Part shown: in pieces, positions 50,301 through 62,300 of the stretch | Position numbering within the stretch: the stretch's first letter is position 1 | How the letters are laid out: every line of letters starts with the position of its first letter | Origin: Caenorhabditis remanei | Lineage: Eukaryota; Nematoda; Chromadorea; Rhabditida; Rhabditidae | Assembly (NCBI RefSeq): GCF_010183535.1 | Contig: NC_071332.1 | Span: forward strand, 10,788,001 to 10,852,000 | Direction: 5' to 3' | DNA length: 64,000 bases | The notes under the pieces: generated by a model | The model's database searches: none | The model's input: the letters and a program-made list of their open reading frames with translations, nothing else | What the model was told of the DNA's origin: nothing | Translations under genes and position numbers: made by a program

Positions 50301-53300
50301 CCAACTTTAGATGTTCCAATTGATGAGGTTTGTCGGATAGCTAAATTATGAAGATACTTAAAAAAAAAGAATTTCTTATTGATTCACGAAAATATACAAA
50401 ATCATTTTCAGTTTTTTGGAGATATCCCAGAGTCAACGAAAACCGGGTTATACTATACGGTCGTCACTCTTTTTGTAATATCAACATTGGCTTCCACCTT
50501 ACTATCTGCTGCCTTTTTGGTGTTATCTATCGCTCTCTGGAGTCATTTCAAACCGGTAAGTTAACTGGCTAATCTTGTGAAAAAACGCGACATCTCTTTA
50601 GATTCTATTCTTTTGGTTCCTATCTCAACTCACGTTTTCTGTTTTTGTACTATCAGCGTCTAACTTATTGATCAATGTCCCAGCAACACTATCACTGCTT
50701 TCTAAAGATGTCGCTGATTCAGGTAAAAATCAAAATCAGAACAAACTAAAGATTTTTGTATTTTAGCCATCTTCAAATTTATCTCATATCTTATTGACTT
50801 CTGTCACTACTCTATTATTTTCTCTAATCTGATAATTGCTGTTCAACGAGGGTTTGTCTTTTTCTTAAGAGATTTGACTGACACAGTTTTCAATCCGTAA
50901 GTTCTGAATTCTCTCGAAACTGTTTAATTCGATCATATAGTCCTATTATCTACGTCTGGTTAGCATTGGTCTGGGTGTTATCATACGGTGTCGAATATAT
51001 TCTGATGTCGTCTAACTGCAGCTACAGATATGAAGTAAAACCAAAACGTTACGAAATGAAATGCGAATCTGTTGCCCAATCTTCATTGATTGTAAACTCA
51101 GCCACGCCGGCAGGAATTCAGTTGGTGAGTCAAGTTTATTTTTGACACTCAGATGAATTGAACATTCTAGGTTGAAACTATTCTTCAAATATTACTTCCT
51201 ACGTTAATTTTTCTAATCTACTTGGCTATCATTATCAAAATTGTGTATATGAAAAGAAGCGCACTAAACAAAAATGAAATTTTGATTCTGAAGCAAGCGA
51301 TATTCGTTTTCGTTTTTTTTCAGGTAGGTGAACTCGGACAGTAGTATACAGATGCAGTTAGGTGCATAAATAAAACACAGGGGGCGGAGCTTAGCCAGCC
51401 CCGCCCCCTGTGCTTTATTTTTGCTCCTAACTGCATCTGTGAGAATACTTAATCATCCTGTCATATCAGAAAGTGATAAACTGATAAACTGATAAGAGTG
51501 ATAAGAGTGATTTTACATGAATGAAAATACTTAGAGATCAGAGTATGGTAGGTTAAATGATGAAATGATAAGGTGATTAATGATAAGTTGATTACTGATA
51601 AAATGATAACTGATACGGTGATCACGGTAAACCGGGTATCATAACTACATTGCTCGAATTTCCTAAAAAGTGATTATTGATAAAGTGATAACTGATAAGG
51701 TGATAACTTATGAGACGCTGATTACCGTGTATTGCTTATCAGAACTACATTCCTCAATTTCTCGAAAAATTGATTAGTGATAAACTGATAACTGATAAGG
51801 TGATAACTGGTGATACCGTGATTACAATATAGTGGTTATCAAAACTACATTGCTCAATTTCTCAAAAAAGTGATTAGTGATAAAGTGATAACTGATAAGG
51901 TGATAACTGATAATGATACAGTGATTACTGTAGTGATTATTAAAACTACATTGCTCAATATTCTAAAAAAGTGATTAGTAATGAAGTGATAACTGATACG
52001 GTGATACCGGATAAGAGATATGATTAAAAAAAGGAAAAAAATCGAGAGCGAAAAAAAAAACCGCAGCTCACTAGGCTGCATAATGACAAGAATGAGCTAA
52101 TTTGGAAAATCATACTATTATGTACCTTATGTTTTCTCTAAGCTCTCTTCTCTCTCATGACCATAGGTCATTCCCATTTTTCAAACATAAACTTTTCCTT
52201 TGACACACCCTCCCTCTTTTCAATTTAAAAAACACAGTATTTTGAATTTTACTGAAAATTTATTTTCAAAAAGTTTTAATAACAGAAAAAATGAAAAAAA
52301 AATTACTATATATTTTGTTCAGTGGCAGTTGAATGATGATTGGTCGACATTCTCGACATTGGTTTAGGAAATTTAGCAAAGGTTGTTCGTTTTTGACAAT
52401 CGACACAGAAATCGTATTCAAGAACCTCATTACTGATGGTGATTGATGGCCGGCAGCAGGGTGCCAATGCAACTGTCACACTTGCGCCACGTCCGGTGAG
52501 GACACACGGTAGTACTGAAATGATACATTACATGTTTTTTTCTCTAATTAATTACTATTATGTTTACTTTTTTTCCATTTACTTTCTCCTTCTTCTACCA
52601 ATTTTCCATCATTTGACGTTTTCACTTCTTAAAGAAAAATATTTTGTATTTTCTTTGTTCATCAAACAAACCGTATAACGTAATCGGGAATTTTTGAGCA
52701 TGTGCAGGATACTTCAGAGCAAAGGTACGTTTTTCACACAAATTGCAGAACTTTAAACGATATTTGCGATTCCGAATAGTAATAGTACTAGCACAAGAAT
52801 CACATAGAGAATAAACCAAAATACCGGTTCCATTAACCAGAGCGCAAGCTGTGATATCGGACCACATTGTGATTTTTTTAACAAACTCCTCAGTTTTATA
52901 CCTATTCCTAAGCTCCGCCCCTAAAATTTTGAAATCTAAAACCGGTTTTCGGAGCCGTCTTCGTTGATACCGTTTAATTGCAGCCAAAATCCGAATGATG
53001 TCATCGAAAATATTTCACAACAGACGACTCAAAACCTGATTCCAAAAATAGGTTGGATCCATCACATTTTGGAAGCCAACCAAGGCGGCATTGTTTCATC
53101 TAATAGTGTTTCTAAGAAAGAGAGTCCAAAGATTTTGGTAAAATAGGCTCCGCCCACTAGCTTTATAAGACCGGCTTCGTCGCTGTTTTCTTAGAAATGG
53201 AGAAATGGAATACTCCTGGAGGTTTGTTTCATTTCATATATTCGGATTTTAATATTGTTTTTTACAGCTATTGAAGAGACTATTGAAGAAGTTTGCGCTA

Positions 53301-56300
53301 AAGTTAAACTGGTAACTGGTTCGGGGAGAAAACCCATCAAACCATTACATCAAGTGGCTGTAGAATTTGAAAACAAAGATGGTACTCAATTTATGGATGG
53401 TGAGTTTTTTATCTCATGAAAAAACTTGATTATTTTTTTTTTAGAAGAAGAAATCATTGAAATGAAAAATCACATCCACTTTGAATACGAACCGAAATTT
53501 GTTTATCGGAATGAAAAACGTGTATCTCTTCCGGAAACACGACTTCGATTCAAAGGAAAAACAAATAGTCCTGAGCTTATGGAAAGAACATTCGACCAGT
53601 TTATCAGATACTGTATTGGTAAAGCTGGAGGAAACTTGGAAAGATCGAAAATGAGCTTTGGGTATGTATTTGTTTTTAATTTAAAAAAAAAATTTTTTTC
53701 AGATTTTTTCACGAAGGATTTCACAAAGCTGAAGGTTTTTGGATAAATGAGAGAACTTACCAAACCTTTAACGGACAAGTTTTAATGGAGGAATTGGAGC
53801 GAATTACTCAATCCAAAGCAGAAGTAGACATTGATGACACATTCATTATTCATATGCATGTTTTCAACAATTTTGAAGGAGGAGCAGGACGTTGTAGAAA
53901 AAAGGTAAGCTGAAAAAATACAATCTATCGCAAGTTTTCAATTGTAGATGTTTGATGAACAGAAGAAACTACCTGCATATGTAGTTGGTGATGGTAAATG
54001 TCTTCCAAAGGCTGTAGCTCTCGCAATGACATTTTATGCATCCAAGGAAGATGCTGAACAACGTTCTAAATGGGATAGAATGATCCGACTAATGGTAAGT
54101 ACTGACAGCGGGTCATATACTTTGATTTGTTCTTATATTTCAGTACAGAAGTCTGAATGAAAAACTTCAATTGGCAGCTGCGAATGAAATTTTGGAAAAG
54201 TCTGGATTGTCTACGGAACAGCAAGTTTTCAACATTGATGATTTGGAAAAAATTGCTGCAGCACATCCCGAATACAAGTTTGAAGTCTACAGTCGACCTG
54301 TTTACGAAAAATATTACCAAATCATCACAGAGTTCAATTTTGACGCTTCGAAACTCGTTACAATTGCGTTCAAAAAGATTGATGGAGTTGGACACTACGA
54401 TTTTATCAAACCGTCACTTATGCACATGAAAGCCACGTGAGTGTATATGATTTGAAAAAAATTTAATGAATTTTCCAGATATTGCCACAAGTGTAAACAA
54501 AAGACATTGTCAACAGGTCATAACCAAGTTTGTGACGCTAAATGTGGAAAATGTGGTTTTTATGAATGCGATAATACTCAAATCGAAACAATTCACTGTG
54601 AAATGTGCAACACAAACTTTCCCAATGAAGATTGTTACAATGGTCATTTGGAATATGCTTACAGAGCAAAGAAGACAATGTGTGAAAAGAGATATACGTA
54701 AGTGTGACTTTTTTTGAAACTCGTAAAAAAGCAATTTCAGATGTCTGGAATGCGGTTTTCGAGTGTGCAAAGATAAAGTTTCACAAGACGAAGTGCACGA
54801 ATGTGAAAAACGATCGAGATGCATGCAATGTAAGGAAATGTATGATGCAACTCGTTATCACAATTGTTGCTTCAAACCTCCAAGAAAAAGATTCAAGGAA
54901 AGCAAGATGAAAGCTCAAAAATCCTACAGAATCTTATGCTATGATGTAGAAACAATAGTAGTAAACTCGGCCAATGGACCAGGTATTGTTATTTGAAAAT
55001 TGAGGAAAATACATACAATTTTTAGATTTCTCCAAACCTCAACCAAACCATGAAGTCAATCTTGTTTGCTTCAAAATGTGTTGCAATTTGTGTGTTGAAG
55101 AAGGCATGGAATGCGATTGTGAAACTGGAAACTTTCACTACTTTGAACATGTGGATCCATTGGAAGACTTTGTCGATTTTTTACTTCACAACACAAAATT
55201 GGACAACGCCTATGTGATTGCTCATAATGGTGGAAGGTTTGTGAATTGTAAAACTTTTTAAAATTTATAAATTTCAGGTATGACCACAATTTTGTGTTGT
55301 CGAGAATTATGACAAGTTTCGGCATTATACCTGATTATGTTTCAAATGGAACTTCACTCATCATGGCTAACATTACCGCTAGCGTTAGAAGAACAGATAC
55401 ACACAACAGTTTGAAGTTTCGAGACTCCTTTCGTTTCATTCCCATGCCTCTTTCAAAAATGCCGAAAACGTTTGGAATCACCGAACTGAAAAAAGGATAC
55501 TACCCATACTATTTCAATCACAAGGAAAATTATGGCAAAGTATTGAATCGTCTTCCTGACAAACTTTTCTATGATCCGGAGCACATGAAACCGGAACCTC
55601 GGATCGAATTTGAAAAGTGGTATGAGGATCACCAAAATGACGTATTTGATGCAGACATGGAGATTCTGGTTTATTGTCAAAGTGACGTCGAAATATTGAC
55701 ATCTGGATTATCCGAGTATATCAAGGTATTTTTTCATTTTTTTTTGTTTGCAAAGTTTTATTTTTTAGATTTGCAAAAGACTGTTCAACAATTGGAATCC
55801 AATTATATATTCATGTACAATTGCCAGTTATGTCCACCATATTCTAAAGTTTGAACATTTCCAACAAGGAGATTTGGGCATTATTTCTGAAAATGGATGG
55901 CCAGAACGGAATAATTCAGTCTTTGCACTCAAAACATTAATGTGGTTGGAAAAGAAGGATGGTGTAACAATCCATCACAAATTACGAGGCCCTGAGAAAA
56001 TGATCAAAATGCCAAATGGAGATTGTTTTTTCGTAGATGGATACGAGGAAAAGTCAAACACGGTCTATGAAATTTATGGATGTTTCTACCACGGATGTCC
56101 AATGTGTACAAATCCAACCTTGGAACACCCTAATCACCCAGGAGTCGAAAACAAGGCAATTTACGATCGAACCATGAAGAGAGAAGAGCGAATTAAAGAA
56201 GCTGAGTACAATGTGATTAGCTGGTGGGAACATGAGATCAACGAAATGCTCAAAAAAGACTCGGAAATGCGTGATTTTTTCAAAAAGGTAGTTTAATTAA

Positions 56301-59300
56301 ATTAAAAAATTTTAAACAACGTTTTTTTAGTGTCGACACGCATCTCATCTTGTACCCCGTGAAGGAATGTTTGGAGGACGTACACAACCATATCAGATGA
56401 TTGTAGAGTGTGAAGAAGACGAAGAAATTTGTTATGACGACTTCAACTCGTTATATCCATCAGTCAATATTATGTTCCAGTACCCTAGAGGACAGCCTAT
56501 AGTCTACAAGACCAATTTCCCGTCAATTATCCCAGGAAAAGGTGTCGATAAAAAAGGTGAATGAAATATTGATTATCAAATTGACAGTTTAAAAATTTCA
56601 GGACTATACTTTTGTTCAATATATGCACCTCCTGCTATCAAGATTACAGTGCTACCTTACAAGATACCAGGATTTTTGACATTTCCAAGTTGTAGAACAT
56701 GTATCGAAAAGAATCAAAAAACTGCATGCAACCATACAAAAGTGTCCGACCGATACTTGACTGGTGTGTGGACACATGCCGAATTAAATGCGGCGATTGA
56801 AAGAGGTGAGAGAGAGAGAGATAGATGAAAAGAAAAATTCAAATTTAGGCTACCAGCTGCTTCAATTTCACGAAATTTGGTGGTGGCCTGATGATAAATG
56901 GAAGACTGCAGACTATTTCGTAAATTATTTAAAGTCAATGATCCAATTGAAACATGAATCATCGGGTTGGCCTAAAGATGGTATGACTGATGAAGAAAAA
57001 CTGGCATATATCAACGAGATTGCACAAAGAGATGGTGTCACCCTTGTGATGGAAAATGTCAAAAAGGCCGACAACATGAGAGAAATGTCAAAATTGTTTT
57101 TGAATACATGTTGGGGTGCGTGAAAAAATAAACAATACTAAAATATAATTTTTATTTAGGCAAGCTAGCAGAGAATCCAGTCAGAACAGAGTCAAAACTG
57201 TTTGAAACATTGGATCATGTTTCTCAAAGTGAGTACATGAGTAAGCAAGGATATGAAGTCAAAGGGATCAAAGATTGGGATGATGGTAGAACTTTGATAA
57301 CAAGGGCATCCAAAACCGAGTCTGTGAAAACAAAGGAATTTACAAGTATTGTTATCGGTAAGTTAATTACTATTATAATTAAAAAATATATTTTTGAAGG
57401 AATTTACACCACTTCGTATGCACGTCTACGTCTCTTACAGGCAATGGAGGCTGTCGGATCGGAAAATTTGATATATGTTGGTGAGTAAAAAAATAAGAGA
57501 AATTTATAAATTTTACTATTTTTCAGACACTGATAGTGTGATATACAAAAAGAAGATTTCGGATCCGTGTCCAGTAAAAGCACTCATTGGAGATGGATTG
57601 GGGAAGCTGAAATCTGAAATACCAAAAGGATACCAAATGAAGAAGATCATTTGCATGGCTTCTAAAGTCTACTCTTACTTGTTGAAACATTTGGAGACTG
57701 GTGAAGAAAAAATCGTGACAAAGTTCAAAGGAGTCGTTCTCAATTCATCAACTAGTCGAACTATCAACATGAAAACTATGGAAGCTTCGGTAATTTTCTT
57801 TAAAATGTCAACATTTCGAAAATTTTAAAATTTCAGGTCAGAGAATTTCTTGATGGCCAAACAAATGTTATATCAGTTCCTGAGAGGACAATGAGGCGAA
57901 CAAAAGTGCTGGGAGAGATTACGACGGCTCCATTTGAGAAACGTCTAAAGCCTGTGATGGATAAAGTTCGAGTCCTCCCAGGCGGAAAAACACTTCCTTC
58001 TGGATACTATCTAAATTGCCCTTTAGTTGAAGATTACCCGTACAGTTGAATGTCCAAAGTTCTATAAATTTGATCTTGTTCATAGAAAACTCGTGTCATT
58101 TCATGATAATAAAACTTCCATCTATAACTTCTCCATTTTCATGCCAAAGAATACGTTACAGAATATGTTGGAAAAATATGAGTAATAACAAACACTTCCT
58201 GAGTCTTTTCTCACATCCCTTGTCTAAAGACCCTTGTTTCGCGTAAATTCGTACACGATCCCCAATGTTGGATTTACGTTTCACTCGTTTTTCTTCTCTT
58301 CGAAAAAGAAATCTAAATTATTTATATTGGCAGTTATTTGAAAAGGCGACGGATGAAACGAGAGAAGTGAACAACTAATAGAGACGAGAGACAGCTTTCC
58401 TTTACGAATATTTTCGAAACATGATCAATAACCAAATTTCTTAATGAAATATACACAAGTGTACACATTAATTGGAAAACAGTAACTAATTATCGCTCAT
58501 GGGTACACATACGCACAAATGTGTCCACAAAATTGATAAATTACCTTATTTTTTGTATGAAAAAACGGAAAAAATATTGGACCAAAGTGGTAAAATTGAC
58601 AAGTTTTCATACATGTACATAGACAGACATAAGCTCATGCCAATATCCACACTTATTTCATATACTCACGTAAAAAATTAAGTTTTTAACGTCTCTTTTC
58701 AAAGAAAATTATTTTTTTTTTGGGGGAAATGATCACATAATTAAGCGCACCACGAGAGAGGACCCCTGCTGTTTCATCTCTGCGTGTGTCCTTTTTATAA
58801 AATTTTCAATGAACATAGATTAAACTGGAGATTGAAGAACACACTAAATGAGTAGATATCGTTCATTTTCAATAAAAAAAGTGATTTAATTGAATTTTGG
58901 TTTGGGTATGTTTGGATTTATTGGTAATTAGTCATTTTCACTGTTTATGTGTGTGTTTGTAGGTATGTGTGTATGAGGGGTTATCTATAACTGATTTCTC
59001 AATTTTTCCTTTTGATTTGCAAAATGAAGGTATTTTACCACTTTTATCGATGATTTTCTCGATTTTCCTTCAAAATTAGGGTGATTAATTAGTTTTATCT
59101 AGTTTTATGTACGGGTATGTATGTGTAGGAAGGTAATGAATCACTTGGGAAACATGGGTAATTGAGTGAGTATATGAGGAGTTATCATTCATTTCGAGTT
59201 TTTTCACGATTTAAACAGAAAAACCTAAATAGTTTAATATTTTTCACAAGAATTTCTTTATTTTTCTCCAAAATTGGTGTAGTTTAACACTTTTCAATGT

Positions 59301-62300
59301 GTGCACATGAGATTATGTGTGGCTATTTGAGAGTACATATGTGGTTTATGTATGATTATGAGGGTAATTAATAGTTTTCCGGATTGTTCTGACGGATTGC
59401 ATATTTAAAAATGGGTAATTGAATACTTTTTTGTGCGTATCCATGCTATGTATGCGACGGTATGTATGCATTAGAATGGTAATTAATCACTTTTTCGCTT
59501 GAATGTGTGAAATAAGCGGGAGGGTATTGATATTGGCTTATTTGAAATTTAGTCAAATTCGTGACTTTCATTTAATATTTTCCCGTTTTTCAAGAGAAAA
59601 TGAGGGTGATTTATCATTTTTTGTGTGAACATGGGGTTGAAGATGTGTGAATACATGGGTGGACATATGTCAGTATGAGTTTTTACAGGTATTTCTATGA
59701 AAATTGGTAATTTTTCGCACTTATTCAAGATACTTTCACATTCACTATCAGATCACTTTTTGTTGTATGCACATGAAGCTATTTGTAGGTACACGTATGA
59801 GTATGCATACATGTGAGGGTAATTTATCACTGTTTTCCAAAGTTTTACGTCAATCCAGGAAAGGATAGTAGTTAACTGGTTTTTTAAACAGCAAAACACT
59901 TTGTTGGGACTATAAAAAAAACATGCATTTATCGATACTGTTGATTTTTCTTTAAGAAGTGAAAACGACAAATGATGGAAAATTGGTAGAAGAAGGAGAA
60001 AGTAAATGGAAAAAAAGTAAACATAATAGTAATTAATTAGAGAAAAAAAACATGTAATGTATCATTTCAGTGCTACCGTGTGTCCTCACCGGACGTGGCG
60101 CAAGTGTGACAGTTGCATTGGCACCCTGCTGCCGGCCATCAATCACCATCAGTAATGAGGTTCTTGAATACGATTTCTGTGTCGATTGTCAAAAACGAAC
60201 AACCTTTGCTAAATTTCCTAAACCAATGTCGAGAATGTCGACCAATCATCATTCAACTGCCACTGAACAAAATATATAGTAATTTTTTTTCTTTTTTTTC
60301 TGTTATTATCAATTTTTTTGAAAATAAATTTTAAGTAAAATTCAAAATACTGTGTTTTTTTAAATTGAAAAGAGGGAGGGTGTGTCAAAGGAAAAGTTTA
60401 TGTTCGAAAAATGGGAATGACCTATGGTAATGAGAGAGAAGAGAGCTTAGAGAAAACATAAGGTACATAATAGTATGATTTTCCAAATTAGCTCATTCTT
60501 GTCATTATGCAGCCTAGCGAGCTGCGGTTTTTTTTTTCGCTCTCGATTTTTTCCTTTTTTAAATCATATCTCTTATCCGGTATCAACGTATCAGTTATCA
60601 CTTCATTACTAATCACTTTTTTAGAATATTGAGCAATGTAGTTTTAATAATCACTACAGTAATCACTGTATCATTATCAGTTATCACCTTATCAGTTATC
60701 ACTTTATCACTAATCACTTTTTTGAGAAATTGAGCAATGTAGTTTTGATAACCACTATATTGTAATCACGGTATCACCAGTTATCACCTTATCAGTTATC
60801 AGTTTATCACTAATCAATTTTTCGAGAAATTGAGGAATGTAGTTCTGATAAGCAATACACGGTAATCAGCGTCTCATAAGTTATCACCTTATCAGTTATC
60901 ACTTTATCAATAATCACTTTTTAGGAAATTCGAGCAATGTAGTTATGATACCCGGTTTACCGTAATCACCGTATCAGTTATCATTTTATCAGTAATCAAC
61001 TTATCATTAATCACCTTATCATTTCATCATTTAACCTACCATACTCTGATCTCTAAGTATTTTCATTCATGTAGAATCACTCTTATCACTCTTATCAGTT
61101 TATCAGTTTATCACTTTCTGATATGACAGGATGATTAAGTATTCTCACAGATGCAGTTAGGTGCATAAATAAAGCACAGGGGGAGCGGAGCTTGCTAAGC
61201 CCCGCCCCCTGTGCTTTATTTATGCACCTAACTGCATCTGTATACTACTTCGGACATATTCAGAATTTTGATATTTTAAAACCAGAAATCCTCTTTGTTT
61301 TCAGTCATCATCTCTCGTTTTTCTGGCTGCACAAATTTTTGAGATTTCAAATGTGACAGCATTTCTTGTCAAAAGATTTGTCAACACGGTACAACCTACT
61401 TAATCGGATGAAATCATTTGTTTCTATATTTAGATGGAAATATTCGGTGGAGCTGCAACGCCGTCATTCTTTTTCTTCACATCAAAAGAAATACGCAAAC
61501 TAGTTTCCACTCGAGTTTCAGCTGCCAGTTCACAAGGAAGTTCGAATGTTCGAGTTCGAGGGATTCGGACTTTGAATTAAAGGAGGACTGAAGTCATATT
61601 TTTATTACATTTCCGATACTTCAGAAAGTTCTAAGAAACATTCATAGTTGACTCATATATCCGAGAGGACTACAAGTTCGCGCTGAAAAAACTCTTCCAC
61701 CAAAACTTCTTTTGAATCAGGAGAACGGGAATTGTAGAACGATTTTTAGCATATGCGTTAACGATTAAAGTTTCTTAGAATTTTCTGAAGTATCGGAAAC
61801 TGCTATAAAAATATGACTTCAACTCTCCTTTAATATGAAGAGAAGGCGTTTTTCGGAATGAAAAATAAAATATTGGAAGTAATTTTGTTGGTATTGACAT
61901 GTACCAAAAAAGAAGAAAGACCAAAATAAAATGTACTACAGAAAATGTTGGCAATTATTAGCATGGCACGCTTCTTACAACCGCGCTTTACCGAAACCGA
62001 AGAAAATTGTGTGGGAAATTGAGAGACTCAGAGAAAAAGAGACATTTTTCAAGGGCATTTTGGTGGGGCGCAGTTGTAAGAAATGTACCAAGCTATTAGG
62101 AACTAATAATATAACTGGGTTCTAGTTCAAACTAATTAGTTATTACTCATTAAAAATATTGGAAAATTCTAAACTCACATCATCCAATCTTCCACTGTAG
62201 CCCAACAAATGAATCCTCATTGAAAAGTTGCTTTTCAACGGATGACCGTTCAATCTTCTCAAATCTCCAGACAATCCATGAAGATCATTATGAACAATAT

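Larger units (their letters stand above)
51350..52640. repeat. Left terminal inverted repeat (1,291 bp)
   Basis: It is the near-perfect complement of 59944-61239. From outside in it holds an 89-bp palindrome, TGATAA-type tandem repeats with a 100-bp period, an A/T-rich spacer, and the last exon of the two-repeat Cys protein. It ends at AAAGAAAAAT inside that gene's intron. Confidence 0.9.
51350..61239 (+). mobile_element. Maverick/Polinton-like DNA transposon, 9,890 bp
   Basis: Boundaries are set by GTATAC duplications, termini AGATGCAG...CTGCATCT, and inverted repeats of 1,291 and 1,296 bp. Cargo is a protein-primed DNA polymerase B gene (53197-58049, +), a two-repeat Cys-rich protein gene (52306-52867, -), a stump exon (52984-53146) and a 1.9 kb gene-free right part. 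Full Mavericks run 15-20 kb and also carry a retroviral-type integrase, capsid proteins, a packaging ATPase and a protease; none was recognised here. So it is an internally shortened Maverick, or a smaller polymerase-only relative that borrows integration functions. The intact 18-exon polymerase and nearly identical TIRs argue for a fairly recent insertion. Confidence 0.88.
59944..61239. repeat. Right terminal inverted repeat (1,296 bp)
   Basis: Complement of 51350-52640 with scattered differences. It contains a copy of the Cys protein's last exon, the 100-bp GTGATAA array and, at the outer end, a 91-bp palindrome. Confidence 0.9.

Noticed and set aside
51475..52030. TGATAA array considered as a CRISPR-like array
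   Set aside because: Units are contiguous 100-bp tandem repeats without unique spacers, within a eukaryotic transposon.
61931..62125. 64-codon frame in glr-5 intron 5
   Set aside because: Overlaps a decayed inverted repeat and has no splice partners.
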